A DNA stretch of 64,000 nt, from contig JBBRMF010000001.1 in NCBI GenBank assembly GCA_038230975.1, forward strand, positions 4,866-68,865, given 5' to 3'. Shown here in pieces: positions 35,156 through 43,586 of the stretch. A model generated the notes under the pieces. It was given only the letters and a program-made list of their open reading frames with translations. It was not told the origin of the DNA and did not search any database. Numbering within the stretch: position 1 is the first letter of the stretch; every line of letters begins with the position of its first letter. The position numbers and the translations under genes were made by a program. This stretch comes from JANXVV01 sp038230975. Lineage in GTDB: Bacteria > Planctomycetota > Phycisphaerae > Tepidisphaerales > Tepidisphaeraceae.

Positions 35156-35770
35156 ATGATCGAAGTTTCTGTATACAACATTAGCGGCCAAGAGATTGAA
35201 AAAATCCAGGTCGACGAAGCGAAGCTCGGTGGTGAGGTTCGCAAAAATCTCCTCAAGCAAGCGCTCGTGATGTATCACGCCAATCAACGGCAAGGTACTG
35301 TCCGCACGCTCGCCCGCGGTGAGGTCGAAGGTTCGACTCGCAAGATCTTCCGCCAAAAGGGCACCGGCAATGCTCGCCAGGGTGCCATCCGCCAGCCGGT
35401 TCGCGTTGGTGGTGGTCATGCCAAGCAGAAGCGACCGAAAGATTGGCGTCAGGCTCTGCCGAAGAAGGCCCGTCGTCTCGCGACAAGCAGTGCCATCTTG
35501 CTGAAGCTTCAGGCCAAAGAAGTCAAGGTTGTTGACGATTTCAAGATCGACAAAGCCAAGACCAAGCAGATGGTTGCGGTTTACAAGGCGTTGGGCATTG
35601 ACCGTAGTTGCCTGTTTGCCCTTGACGGTAAGAACGAAGCGTTGGAGAAGTCGGCTCGAAACATCGATCGCACGACATTGACGACTGTGTCGCAGCTCAA
35701 TGCCTGGGACATTCTGCGAAACCGAACATTGCTAATGACCAAGGCCGGCCTTCAACAGATTTTGGCGTAA
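35156..35770 (+). CDS. rplD: 50S ribosomal protein L4
   Basis: A 204-residue protein lining the exit tunnel. MIEVSVYNISGQEIEKIQV, the tunnel loop (GEVEGSTRKIFRQKGTGNARQGAIRQPVRVGGG) and the C-terminal alpha/beta domain are present. An ATG 12 bases upstream (35144) is in frame, but the second gives the usual N terminus and is preceded by GGATAAAG, like the rplW start. Confidence 0.95.
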   Translation: MIEVSVYNISGQEIEKIQVDEAKLGGEVRKNLLKQALVMYHANQRQGTVRTLARGEVEGSTRKIFRQKGTGNARQGAIRQPVRVGGGHAKQKRPKDWRQALPKKARRLATSSAILLKLQAKEVKVVDDFKIDKAKTKQMVAVYKALGIDRSCLFALDGKNEALEKSARNIDRTTLTTVSQLNAWDILRNRTLLMTKAGLQQILA

Positions 35771-35785
35771 TGAATGTCCGCCGTA

Positions 35786-35850
35786 AGTGGTCGGTTGTCA
35801 GTTGTAAAAACTGATGCCTTACCCCTGACAACGGACGACTGACCACGGAT
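35786..35850 (+). repeat. inverted heptamer array between rplD and rplW
   Basis: GTGGTCGGTTGTCAGTTGTA on the left faces TGACAACGGACGACTGACCA on the right. This is the same heptamer type as before. Confidence 0.88.
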
Positions 35851-35858
35851 AAAAGAAC

Positions 35859-36137
35859 ATGGACAACCTGAACATCATCATTAAGCCGCTCGTGACTGAA
35901 AAGAGCACGCATCAACAGGCCACTCGTAACGCGTACGCGTTCGAGGTGCATGCCGGGGCCAACAAGCATCAGATTAAGGATGCGGTTCAGGCTTTGTACA
36001 ACGTGAAAGTGGTTGATGTCCGAACAATGACCCGCAAGGGTAAACCGCGACGATCGCGAAATAAGATGACCAAGACCAGCGACTGGAAGCGTGCAGTGGT
36101 GGTTTTGGACGAGAACTCACGAATTGATTTGTTCTAA
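35859..36137 (+). CDS. rplW: 50S ribosomal protein L23
   Basis: A 92-residue protein at the tunnel exit, a docking site for trigger factor and SRP. IIIKPLVTEKSTHQQATRNAYAFEVHAGANKHQIKDAVQALYNVKVVDVRTM is the standard core. The length is normal. GGATAAAAG precedes the ATG. Confidence 0.97.
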   Translation: MDNLNIIIKPLVTEKSTHQQATRNAYAFEVHAGANKHQIKDAVQALYNVKVVDVRTMTRKGKPRRSRNKMTKTSDWKRAVVVLDENSRIDLF

Positions 36138-36230
36138 GACGTCAGTTGTCAGTAGTCCGTTGTCAATTGGAAGACACCGGATTGCATCGCGGGAATTAAC
36201 AACTGACAACGGACCACCGACTGTGGACAA
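36138..36230 (+). repeat. inverted heptamer array between rplW and rplB
   Basis: GTCAGTTGTCAGTAGTCCGT near 36140 faces AACAACTGACAACGGACCAC near 36199, with a 35-base spacer. Folded, it forms a hairpin in the intercistronic RNA. Confidence 0.88.
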
Positions 36231-36235
36231 GACTT

Positions 36236-37102
36236 ATGGCAATTAAATATTACAACCCGACATCACCTGGCCGACGTGCCGGTAGCGTCATCGACTACAA
36301 AGCTGTTTTGACGAAGTTCAAACCGGAAAAGTCTTTGACCGTCGGCCAACGCCGCGCGAACGGCCGTAACCATCACGGTGTCATCACCGCCAAGCACACT
36401 GGTGGTGGCAATAAGCGTCTGTATCGTCTGGTTGATTTCAAGCGGCAGAAAGACGGCATCGTCGCCAATGTCGAAGCGATCGAGTATGATCCTAATCGCA
36501 GCTGCTTTATCGCTCTCATCAAATACGAAGATGGCGAAAAGTCCTATATCCTTGCTCCTAATGGGATCAAGGTTGGTGCGAAGGTCATCAGCGGTCCGTC
36601 GGTCGAACCGGAACTTGGCAATTGCATGCCGTTGTCCGCGATTCCCGGTGGTCTGGAAATTCACAATATTGAAATGAACCCCGGCCAGGGTGCCAAGTTG
36701 GTTCGATCCGCCGGTGGCGTTGCCCGCTTGAGTGCCAAGGAAGGTGAATGGTCCGTGATCATTCTTCCATCCGGTGAAATGCGGCGAATCAAGAGCAAGT
36801 GCCGCGCAACGATTGGTCAGATCGGAAATCTCGATTGGATCAATGTCAGCATCGGCAAGGCTGGTCGTAGCCGTCACATGGGTATCCGTCCGCACACCCG
36901 TGCCAAGGCGATGAATCCGATCGACCATCCGCTGGGTGGTGGTGAAGGCCGTTCAAACGGCGGTCGACATCCGGTGAGCAAGACCGGTGTACCGGCCAAG
37001 GGTGGTATCACCCGTAGCCCACGAGCACAGAGCGAAAAGTTGATTCTTCGCCGCCGTGCCTTCGGTCCGTTCCAGCAACGTCCGCGAACTGTGAATTCCT
37101 AA
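36236..37102 (+). CDS. rplB: 50S ribosomal protein L2
   Basis: A 288-residue protein needed for subunit joining and peptidyl transfer. MAIKYYNPTSPGRRAGSVIDYKAVLTKFKPEKSL and the C-terminal GVAMNPVDH-type motif, here KAMNPIDHPLGGGEGRSNGGRHPVSKTG, including the conserved His, are seen. It is slightly longer than the usual 275 residues. The ATG is at 36236. Confidence 0.98.
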   Translation: MAIKYYNPTSPGRRAGSVIDYKAVLTKFKPEKSLTVGQRRANGRNHHGVITAKHTGGGNKRLYRLVDFKRQKDGIVANVEAIEYDPNRSCFIALIKYEDGEKSYILAPNGIKVGAKVISGPSVEPELGNCMPLSAIPGGLEIHNIEMNPGQGAKLVRSAGGVARLSAKEGEWSVIILPSGEMRRIKSKCRATIGQIGNLDWINVSIGKAGRSRHMGIRPHTRAKAMNPIDHPLGGGEGRSNGGRHPVSKTGVPAKGGITRSPRAQSEKLILRRRAFGPFQQRPRTVNS

Positions 37103-37105
37103 GAG

Positions 37106-37193
37106 AGTCCGTAGTCAGTGGTCCGTTGTCAGTTGTAAAGACGGCGGCATAAGTGAAATGAACAACTGACGACGGACAACTGACAACTGACAA
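37106..37193 (+). repeat. inverted heptamer array between rplB and rpsS
   Basis: GTCAGTGGTCCGTTGTCAGT on the left faces ACTGACGACGGACAACTGAC on the right, around a 24-base loop containing GACGGCGGCATAAGTGAA. Three heptamers pair per arm. Confidence 0.9.
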
Positions 37194-37201
37194 GGTAAAC
37201 C

Positions 37202-37486
37202 ATGAGCCGTAGCGCTAAAAAAGGTCCGTTCGTCGACGAGAAGCTTTTCAAGAAGGTCTCGAAGTTGAATGAGAATCGGGCCAAGCAGCCCATCAAGACA
37301 TGGGCCCGCGCGTGCACGATCACGCCTGAGTTCGTGGGCCATACGTTTGAAGTTCATAACGGCAACAAGTTTTTGAAGGTGTTCGTTCAGGAAGACATGG
37401 TTGGGCCTAAGCTCGGTGAGTTTTCCCCGACCCGTACGTTCCGTGGGCACAGTGGCAAAAAGGCTGATGCTCCGGGCGCCAAGTAA
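37202..37486 (+). CDS. rpsS: 30S ribosomal protein S19
   Basis: A 94-residue head protein. [54 protein letters not shown], and [14 protein letters not shown] at the end, are the family signature. The length is normal. The gap to rplV (63 bases) has no heptamer array. Confidence 0.98.
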   Translation: MSRSAKKGPFVDEKLFKKVSKLNENRAKQPIKTWARACTITPEFVGHTFEVHNGNKFLKVFVQEDMVGPKLGEFSPTRTFRGHSGKKADAPGAK

Positions 37487-37549
37487 TCGGAATTAAGAAT
37501 CGTCTGAAGAACGCCGAGTGCCGGTTTGGCATTCTGCACTGAGGTTTAA

Positions 37550-37894
37550 ATGTCTTTCCAAGCATCACACCGGTTTGCCCGAATCTCACCGCGAAAAGCG
37601 CGGTTGGTGATGAATCTGATCAAGGGTCGCGACGTCGATGACGCGCTGACTGTCTTGCGATTCAACAAGCAGCGCTCGGCCGTCCTGATCAGCAAGGTCG
37701 TTCGTTCGGCGGTGGCCAATGCCGGTGAACAGGAAGCGAATACGAACACGCTGTATGTCAGCCGCGCCTACGCCGATCCAGGTCCGGTCGTCAAGCGTTT
37801 CCAACCGAAGGATCGAGGCAAAGCGTACGAGATCAAGAAGCGCACCAGCCACCTGGTGGTTGAGCTGGGCGAACGGGACAAGCTCGGTCGGTAA
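37550..37894 (+). CDS. rplV: 50S ribosomal protein L22
   Basis: A 114-residue protein with the tunnel beta-hairpin. HRFARISPRKARLVMNLIKGRDVDDALTVLRFNKQRSAVLISKVVRSAVANA and the C-terminal RAYADPGPVVKRFQPKDRGKAYEIKKRTSHLVV are standard. The ATG is at 37550, 25 bases before rpsC. Confidence 0.97.
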   Translation: MSFQASHRFARISPRKARLVMNLIKGRDVDDALTVLRFNKQRSAVLISKVVRSAVANAGEQEANTNTLYVSRAYADPGPVVKRFQPKDRGKAYEIKKRTSHLVVELGERDKLGR

Positions 37895-37919
37895 GTTTTA
37901 ACAGAAATCAGAGCGCTTT

Positions 37920-38618
37920 ATGGGTCAGAAAGTAAACCCTGTTGGTTTTCGAGTTGGGATCACAGAAGATTGGCGATCCCGCTGGTACGCCCCGAAGGCG
38001 GCGTACGGTGACTTCCTCGGTGAGGATTTCAAGATTCGCCGTCATGTGGATGCGAAACTCAATCGCAAGCCTCCTTTCGCCGCCGTCGCCGAAGTGAATA
38101 TCGAGCGGACGCGCGAAGAAGTGACTGTGACCTTGAGAACCGCTCGCCCCGGTCTGGTCATCGGGCCCAAGGGTGCCGAGGTCGACAAGCTTCGTGAAGA
38201 ACTTGAAGATCTGATCAAGCGTAAAGTGGCTCCGATTAAAGTGATCGAGATCAAGAACCCGGCCCTGAACGCCCAACTGGTGGCTGAGTCGGTCGCCGAA
38301 CAGTTGAAGAAGCGAGCCGCTTTCCGTCGCGTGCTGAAACAGCGCAACGAGGAAACGATGGGCTCGGGAGCCAAGGGAATCAAGATCGTCGTCAGCGGTC
38401 GCCTGGGTGGTGCTGAAATCGCCCGAAGCGAAGTGACGACGGTTGGATCGGTTCCGCTGACGACCCTCCAGGAGAACATCGACTACGGTGTCGCGACGGC
38501 AATGACCACCTTCGGCACGATCGGCGTGAAGGTATGGATTTACCGTGGGATCTATGGCGAAACGGTGGAAGACACCGACGCCCGACCCGGTGGCGCCCCG
38601 CGTCGCGGTCGACGATGA
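37920..38618 (+). CDS. rpsC: 30S ribosomal protein S3
   Basis: A 232-residue protein of the mRNA entry channel. MGQKVNPVGFRVGITEDWRSRWYA, the KH domain region (ARPGLVIGPKGAEVDKLREEL) and GVKVWIYRGIYGE at the end of the second domain are present. Spacing from rplV is 25 bases. The C-terminal tail is short and Arg/Gly-rich. Confidence 0.98.
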   Translation: MGQKVNPVGFRVGITEDWRSRWYAPKAAYGDFLGEDFKIRRHVDAKLNRKPPFAAVAEVNIERTREEVTVTLRTARPGLVIGPKGAEVDKLREELEDLIKRKVAPIKVIEIKNPALNAQLVAESVAEQLKKRAAFRRVLKQRNEETMGSGAKGIKIVVSGRLGGAEIARSEVTTVGSVPLTTLQENIDYGVATAMTTFGTIGVKVWIYRGIYGETVEDTDARPGGAPRRGRR

Positions 38619-38628
38619 TATTTAATGG

Positions 38629-38668
38629 TTCGTTTTCACCACTGATAACGGACCACTGACAACGGACA
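38629..38668 (+). repeat. partial heptamer array between rpsC and rplP
   Basis: Only the downstream-type arm is present (CACTGATAACGGACCACTGACAACGGACA). No facing partner is seen, so no hairpin is expected here. Confidence 0.75.
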
Positions 38669-38687
38669 GTTTAGGTTTAGGTGACTT

Positions 38688-39110
38688 ATGCCAATGATGC
38701 CAAAGCGGGTGAAGTTCCGCAAAAGCCAACGCGGCAAGATCAAGGGTAACGCGACCCGCGGAAATACCGTGGCGTTCGGCGAATTCGGTTTGCAGGCCTT
38801 GAAGCCCTGCTGGATCACTGCCCGGCAGATTGAAGCCGGCCGTGTCGCCGCCAGTCACTTTCTGCGTCGTGAGGGTCGGCTCTACATCCGAATCTTCCCG
38901 CACAAGTCAGTGTCGGCCAAGCCCTTGGAAGTCCGCATGGGTAGCGGTAAGGGTGAACCAGAATTCTGGTGCGCCGTTGTGAAACCCGGCACGATCCTGT
39001 TTGAGGTCGGTGGGGTGGACGAACCGACGGCTAAGAAGTGCCTCGCTCGTCTGGCGTTTAAAATGCCGATCGCTTGCCGGTTTGTACCGCGTCGCCATTC
39101 AGTGGCATAA
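38688..39110 (+). CDS. rplP: 50S ribosomal protein L16
   Basis: A 140-residue protein near the A site. MPMMPKRVKFRKSQRGKIKGNATRGNTVAFGEFGLQALKPCWITARQIEAGR and IRIFPHKSVSAKPLEVRMGSGKGEPEFWCAVVKPGTILFEVGGV are characteristic. The ATG is at 38688. Confidence 0.98.
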   Translation: MPMMPKRVKFRKSQRGKIKGNATRGNTVAFGEFGLQALKPCWITARQIEAGRVAASHFLRREGRLYIRIFPHKSVSAKPLEVRMGSGKGEPEFWCAVVKPGTILFEVGGVDEPTAKKCLARLAFKMPIACRFVPRRHSVA

Positions 39111-39177
39111 ATGGGCCGTATGCCGTTTGCCTCGTTTTGTTTGAATTGAAATTTGATTTACGAAATGGGAATCACCC

Positions 39178-39402
39178 ATGAGCCTGAAAGAACTGAGAGA
39201 AAAACCGACCGACGCCCTCACACAAGAGCTGAAGGAAAAACAGAAGCATCTGTTTGAGCTTCGCAGCCAAGCGGTCACTGAGAAGCTGGAAGACCCCAGT
39301 CAACTCGGTAAGACTCGCCGTGAGATTGCCCAGTTGAAGACGCTCGTTCACGAGCGAGAGCTGGCGGAACTGAAAAAAGCGGAACCGACGTCGGCGAAGT
39401 AA
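39178..39402 (+). CDS. rpmC: 50S ribosomal protein L29
   Basis: A 74-residue two-helix protein at the tunnel exit. SLKELREKPTDALTQELKEKQKHLFELRSQAVTEKLEDPSQLGKTRREIAQLKTLVHERELAELKK is the family pattern. It is slightly longer than the usual 65 residues owing to a short tail. rpsQ follows within 48 bases. Confidence 0.96.
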   Translation: MSLKELREKPTDALTQELKEKQKHLFELRSQAVTEKLEDPSQLGKTRREIAQLKTLVHERELAELKKAEPTSAK

Positions 39403-39450
39403 ACCCGATCCTTGTGCTAAGCCGCGAGCGGCTGAATGAAGAGTAAGACC

Positions 39451-39807
39451 ATGGCAGAAACAAAGACCTCAAAAGGAACGCAAAAAACCACCGAGCCGCG
39501 TCCGCTGCTTCGCACGCTGGAAGGCGTTGTCGCTTCGGACAAAGGTGACAAGACGATCAAGGTCGTCGTGAATTACCAGACTCGTCATGCCAAGTATGGC
39601 AAGTTCCTCAAGCGTCGCACCACGCTGCACGCTCACGATGAGGCAAACCTGGCTAAAGAAGGCGACACGGTTGAGATCGCTGAATGCCGACCGTTGAGCA
39701 AGACCAAGCACCATCGTCTACTCCGGATTGTGACCAAGGCCCCGGAACGAGCCGTGCAGGTCTCGGCTGAAGAAGTGATGACGGGCAAGGCGCCTGAGAA
39801 GCAATGA
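39451..39807 (+). CDS. rpsQ: 30S ribosomal protein S17
   Basis: A 118-residue protein, longer than the usual 85. The OB-fold core (TLEGVVASDKGDKTIKVVVNYQTRHAKYGKFLKRRTTLHAHDEANLAKEGDTVEIAECRPLSKTKHHRLLRIV) sits between a 23-residue basic N-terminal extension (MAETKTSKGTQKTTEPRP) and a 25-residue tail. ATG 39451 is preferred over the in-frame ATG 15 bases upstream because it gives a normal N-terminal extension. Confidence 0.94.
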   Translation: MAETKTSKGTQKTTEPRPLLRTLEGVVASDKGDKTIKVVVNYQTRHAKYGKFLKRRTTLHAHDEANLAKEGDTVEIAECRPLSKTKHHRLLRIVTKAPERAVQVSAEEVMTGKAPEKQ

Positions 39808-39808
39808 A

Positions 39809-39893
39809 AATCGTCAGTGGTCAGTTGTCAGTAGCCCGTTGTTCAAGACGGCCTGAATACAACTGACAACGGACAACTGACAACGGACCAGAC
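39809..39893 (+). repeat. inverted heptamer array between rpsQ and rplN
   Basis: GTCAGTGGTCAGTTGTCAGT on the left faces ACAACTGACAACGGACAACT on the right, around a short loop. It is the clearest example of the family. Confidence 0.92.
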
Positions 39894-39895
39894 CC

Positions 39896-40282
39896 ATGAT
39901 TCAACAGCAAACGCAAGTCGACATCGCAGACAACACCGGCGCTAAAGAAGCCATGTGCATCAAGGTGCTCGGCGGAAGTAGCAGCAAGGGTAAGTTTAAA
40001 CGTAAGGTTGCCCATGTCGGCGACATCATCATCTGTGCGGTCAAGAAGACGCTGCCCGGTGGTGATGTGAAGATGGGTGCGATCATCCGATGCGTGGTGG
40101 TTCGCACGAAGCATCCGACGCGCCGTCCGGATGGCAGCTATGTGCGGTTCGACCGCAACGCAGCCGTCACCGTCAGCACGGAAAATGATCCGGTCGGCAC
40201 GCGTATCTTCGGAGCGGTCGCCCGCGAACTTCGAGACAAGAACTTCATGAAGATCGTTTCGCTGGCAGCAGAAGTGGTTTAA
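39896..40282 (+). CDS. rplN: 50S ribosomal protein L14
   Basis: A 128-residue protein at the subunit interface. [34 protein letters not shown] and [31 protein letters not shown], with FDRNAAVTV, are standard. The start comes three bases after the right arm of the array, so that hairpin may hide its start site. Confidence 0.98.
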   Translation: MIQQQTQVDIADNTGAKEAMCIKVLGGSSSKGKFKRKVAHVGDIIICAVKKTLPGGDVKMGAIIRCVVVRTKHPTRRPDGSYVRFDRNAAVTVSTENDPVGTRIFGAVARELRDKNFMKIVSLAAEVV

Positions 40283-40287
40283 CGGTT

Positions 40288-40397
40288 TGTCCGTCGTCAG
40301 TGGTCCGCTGTCCGTTGTTAAGACTTGCGTTTCTGGTCTTCACTACTGATTGCTGATCACTGATCACTGACTACTGATTTCAAGCAACGGACAAGCA
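40288..40397 (+). repeat. heptamer array between rplN and rplX
   Basis: GTCCGTCGTCAGTGGTCCGC and GTCCGTTGTT on the left; a long run of TGATCACTGATCACTGACTA-type heptamers and AACGGACAAG on the right. The right side is a different but related heptamer (CTGATCA). Confidence 0.85.
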
Positions 40398-40727
40398 ATG
40401 GCAAGACACATTAAAAGCGGCGATACGGTGGTAGTGGTTACGGGTGCCGATCGGGGCAAGAGCGGCAAAGTGCTGCGTGTCCTGACCGACAAAGACCGCG
40501 TGATCGTTGAGGGGATCAACCGCGTGTGGAAGCATGTGCGGCCGTCCCAGCGGTATCCTCAAGGTGGCCGCATCCAGAAGGATGCTCCGATCCACGTCAG
40601 CAATGTCATGCCGCTTGATCCGGCAACCGGCAAAGGAACGCGGGTCAAGGCTGAAGTGAAGGGCGGCGTCAAGCATCGCGTGGCGGTGAAGACCGGTACG
40701 GATCTGGGACGCACGGGCAAGAAGTGA
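40398..40727 (+). CDS. rplX: 50S ribosomal protein L24
   Basis: A 109-residue assembly initiator. [83 protein letters not shown] is the KOW-domain pattern. The start is at 40398 immediately after the array. Confidence 0.97.
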   Translation: MARHIKSGDTVVVVTGADRGKSGKVLRVLTDKDRVIVEGINRVWKHVRPSQRYPQGGRIQKDAPIHVSNVMPLDPATGKGTRVKAEVKGGVKHRVAVKTGTDLGRTGKK

Positions 40728-40767
40728 TTTGAACCGCGACGATGCAGTGGATGCAGACGAGGCAGTT

Positions 40768-41517
40768 ATGGCAAAAGATAAAGAAGATAAAAAAGACAAA
40801 AAAGACGCTGGCTCTAAAGAGTCAAAGCCCAAAGGCGAAAAGCAGCAGGGCAAGGGTGGCGACAAAAGCGGCGAAAAGAAGTTCAAACGCCCGGCCGCGA
40901 CGGCGAAGGTTGAAATCGACACTGGCGAAACGCCGACCGGTCCGATTCCCACGCCTCGCCTCGTCGAGAAGTACCGAAACGAAATCATCCCTGCGATGCA
41001 GCAGAAGTTCGGTTACAAGAACGCGATGGCGATCCCGAAGCTGGATAAGCTGGTGATCTCCATGGGGCTCGGCAAGTATGCCACCCTCGGCGGAGAAGGT
41101 AAGGCAAAGATCGAACAGGCCGAGCGAGAACTGACTGTCATCGCCGGACAAAAGCCCATTCGCTGCAAGGCAAAGAAGAGCGTCGCCAACTTTAAAGTTC
41201 GCGAAGGCATGGAAACGGGTTTGAAGGTCACCCTGCGTGATAAGCGAATGTATGAGTTTGTAGACCGCCTGATCGCCCTGGCGTTTCCTCGCGTGAAGGA
41301 TTTCCGAGGGATCGATCCCAAGGGATTTGATAATGGCGGCAACTACAACTTCGGATTCAACGAACAAACTGTTTTTCCTGAAGTGGACGGCACAACCGTG
41401 ACGTTTCAACAGGGAATGAATATCACGATTGTCACGACCGCCAAGAATATTGAGGAAGGCCGCGAACTGTTGAAGCAGTTTGGAATGCCGTTCCGCGATG
41501 ACACGAAGAAGGATTAA
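40768..41517 (+). CDS. rplE: 50S ribosomal protein L5 with Lys-rich N-terminal extension
   Basis: A 249-residue protein; the usual length is about 180. The core from about residue 62 (PRLVEKYRNEIIPAMQQKFGYKNAMAIPKLDKLVISMGLG) to FRDDTKKD is complete. The first 61 residues (MAKDKEDKKDKKDAGSKESK...) are a Lys/Asp/Glu-rich, probably disordered tail. The ATG at 40768 has GAGG five bases upstream; the TTG at 40729 is rejected. L5 binds 5S rRNA; the tail might make extra contacts. Confidence 0.95.
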   Translation: MAKDKEDKKDKKDAGSKESKPKGEKQQGKGGDKSGEKKFKRPAATAKVEIDTGETPTGPIPTPRLVEKYRNEIIPAMQQKFGYKNAMAIPKLDKLVISMGLGKYATLGGEGKAKIEQAERELTVIAGQKPIRCKAKKSVANFKVREGMETGLKVTLRDKRMYEFVDRLIALAFPRVKDFRGIDPKGFDNGGNYNFGFNEQTVFPEVDGTTVTFQQGMNITIVTTAKNIEEGRELLKQFGMPFRDDTKKD

Positions 41518-41591
41518 TAATTAATTGGTGAAGGCTAATGCCTTCATCAGGATGCGAGCCTTGGAGGCTCGCACCAACAAGAGGATCGCAC

Positions 41592-41861
41592 ATGGCCACG
41601 AAAGCCTGGGTTGCAAAACAGAAGCGTCGGGAAGAACTCGTCAAAAAGTATGCCGAGATCCGACGCGAGCTCAAGAAACAGAAGAACTTTGCCGGTTTGG
41701 CGAAGCTTCCTCGTGACTCGAGCCCGACGCGCTCGCGGATGCGCTGCCAGATCACTGGCCGTTCCCGTGCAGTGCTTCGCAAGTTCAAGGTGTCGCGAAT
41801 CATGCTGCGGGAACTGGCGTTGGCCGGTTATATCCCCGGGCTCAAAAAGGCCAGCTGGTAA
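41592..41861 (+). CDS. rpsN: 30S ribosomal protein S14
   Basis: An 89-residue head protein of the zinc-free class: it lacks the CxxC pairs of the short form and is of the longer form ([30 protein letters not shown]...). [47 protein letters not shown] is the C-terminal signature. The ATG 41592 follows GAGG; the 70-base gap before it has two small hairpins (AAGGCTAATGCCTT, GCGAGCCTTGGAGGCTCGC). Confidence 0.96.
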   Translation: MATKAWVAKQKRREELVKKYAEIRRELKKQKNFAGLAKLPRDSSPTRSRMRCQITGRSRAVLRKFKVSRIMLRELALAGYIPGLKKASW

Positions 41862-41884
41862 TAACAATCAGGACGGATGACTGA

Positions 41885-41960
41885 GGGTTGAGGCTAAAAG
41901 AGAAACGCTTCTCTGGCCCGTCACTCGGTTCTCGGTCCTTAGTCCTCGGTCTTTTTTCGG
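41885..41960 (+). repeat. divergent heptamer-like array between rpsN and rpsH
   Basis: Related short-period sequence (GGTTGAGGCTAAAAG..., then GGTTCTCGGTCCTTAGTCCTCGGTCTTTT), including a hairpin in GAGAAACGCTTCTC. It is a different spelling of the facing-arm arrangement. Confidence 0.6.
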
Positions 41961-41988
41961 ACCGGGGCTTTCGGAGAATGAATAGGCG

Positions 41989-42387
41989 ATGAACAATCAA
42001 GACCCCATCGCGGACATGCTGACACGGATCCGGAATGCAAACCGGGTGGGTCGGCGTCTGGTGCTCATTCAGAACAGCAAGATCTGTGGCGGCATCGCCC
42101 AGGTGCTGAAGGATGAAGGGTACATCGAAGAGTTCGATAAGATCGACGACGGCAAGCAGGGCACGATCCGCGTGAAGCTGAAATACGCCCTGGATGGCGC
42201 GAAGGTCATCCACACGATCGATCGTACCAGCAAACCCGGTTGCCGCGTATATCGTGGCGTCGATGAGCTGCCGAACGTTCTCAACGGCATGGGCATCGCG
42301 GTCGTCAGCACCAGTAAAGGTGTTATGAGCGATCGCAAGGCCCGCGAGCAGAACGTTGGCGGTGAACTGCTGTGCACGGTTAGTTGA
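41989..42387 (+). CDS. rpsH: 30S ribosomal protein S8
   Basis: A 132-residue protein that binds helix 21 of 16S rRNA and in some bacteria represses its own operon. DPIADMLTRIRNANRVGRRLVLIQNSKICGGIAQVLKDEGYIEEF and the C-terminal GMGIAVVSTSKGVMSDRKAREQNVGGELLCTV are typical. The ATG is at 41989. Confidence 0.98.
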   Translation: MNNQDPIADMLTRIRNANRVGRRLVLIQNSKICGGIAQVLKDEGYIEEFDKIDDGKQGTIRVKLKYALDGAKVIHTIDRTSKPGCRVYRGVDELPNVLNGMGIAVVSTSKGVMSDRKAREQNVGGELLCTVS

Positions 42388-42424
42388 GCTGACGACGGAC
42401 GAATTATAACTGACAGGTATTACA

Positions 42425-42982
42425 ATGAGTCGAATTGGCAAAAAACCCGTCCCGATCGCAAAGGGCGTCAAGCTGAGCTTGGCCGGCCATCATGTGAAGA
42501 TGGAAGGCGCTAAAGGCAAGCTTGAATTGGACGTGCATCCCCTCATCACCGTGGCTCACGACGCGGCAAAGAACGAGCTGGTTGTTACCCGTCCGAACGA
42601 TGACAAGCAGAGCAAGGCCCTTCACGGCCTGACGCGTGCACTTTTGGCCAACATGGTCGTCGGTGTGACGGACGGTTATAAGAAGACGCTTGAGATTCAA
42701 GGCGTCGGTTACAAAGTCGAGCAGAAGGGTAAGAACCTGGTGATGTCCGTTGGTTATGCCAACACCATTCCAGTGGAGATCCCGGCTGGCGTCGACGTGA
42801 AGCTCGAAGGTCCGACCAAGATCCACATCAGTGGTGCGGATAAGCAGAAGGTCGGTCAATTCGCCAGCGACGTCCGCAGCGTTCGTAAGCCTGAGCCTTA
42901 TAAGGGCAAGGGAATTCGATATGAAGGCGAAAAAGTCAAGATCAAACCAGGCAAGGCGTTTGCCGGTGCTGGTTCGAAATAG
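42425..42982 (+). CDS. rplF: 50S ribosomal protein L6
   Basis: A 185-residue protein at the sarcin-ricin loop. MSRIGKKPVPIAKGVKLSLAGHHVKMEGAKGKLEL and the C-terminal KVGQFASDVRSVRKPEPYKGKGIRYEGEKVKIKPGKAFAG are standard. The 37-base gap before it carries a remnant of heptamer sequence (ACGACGGACGAATTATAACTGACAGG). Confidence 0.98.
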   Translation: MSRIGKKPVPIAKGVKLSLAGHHVKMEGAKGKLELDVHPLITVAHDAAKNELVVTRPNDDKQSKALHGLTRALLANMVVGVTDGYKKTLEIQGVGYKVEQKGKNLVMSVGYANTIPVEIPAGVDVKLEGPTKIHISGADKQKVGQFASDVRSVRKPEPYKGKGIRYEGEKVKIKPGKAFAGAGSK

Positions 42983-42989
42983 GTTTGAT

Positions 42990-43082
42990 GTTGGCCCGTG
43001 GTCAGTTGTCCGTGGGCAGTTGCAGGAATTCATAGCGAAAGTTATTTGCCGCCTGCGTTTGCAACTGACATCTGACGACTGA
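42990..43082 (+). repeat. inverted heptamer array between rplF and rplR
   Basis: GTGGTCAGTTGTCCGTGGGCAGTTG faces CAACTGACATCTGACGACTGAC around a long loop. About three heptamers pair per arm. Confidence 0.88.
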
Positions 43083-43137
43083 CGAAGATTCAATTGGCCG
43101 GTCGAACATTTCCGACCAGCCCAGAGGTTGAAGGACA

Positions 43138-43506
43138 ATGGACAAAAATAAACACAGAGCAAAGCGTCTGCTTCGACGCAAGTATCACGTCCGTAAAGGC
43201 GTGTTCGGAACCGTCGAGCGTCCTCGCTTGTCGATTTACCGCAGCAGCAAGCATATTTACGCCCAAGTTGTCAATGACTTTGACGGCAAGACGCTTGCTT
43301 CGGCTTCGAGCGTCGTCAGTGAAATCATCGGCGATCTGAACAACGGTGGTAACATCGCGGCGGCCAAACTGGTCGGCAAAGCAATTGCTGATCGAGCGAA
43401 GGCCGTCGGGGTTACGGCGGTGGCGTTTGATCGCGGTGGTCGTCGGTATCATGGTCGGGTGAAAGCCTTGGCCGACGCGGCACGCGAAGGTGGATTGAAA
43501 TTCTAG
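43138..43506 (+). CDS. rplR: 50S ribosomal protein L18
   Basis: A 122-residue 5S rRNA-binding protein. [58 protein letters not shown] and [26 protein letters not shown] are the family signature. The ATG is at 43138. Confidence 0.98.
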   Translation: MDKNKHRAKRLLRRKYHVRKGVFGTVERPRLSIYRSSKHIYAQVVNDFDGKTLASASSVVSEIIGDLNNGGNIAAAKLVGKAIADRAKAVGVTAVAFDRGGRRYHGRVKALADAAREGGLKF

Positions 43507-43586
43507 AGTTGCAGTTTCAAATTTGCGATCTTCCGTTTGGCGCCCCTTGCAGACCGGCATTCGCAAATCGCAAATAAGAGAGAACC

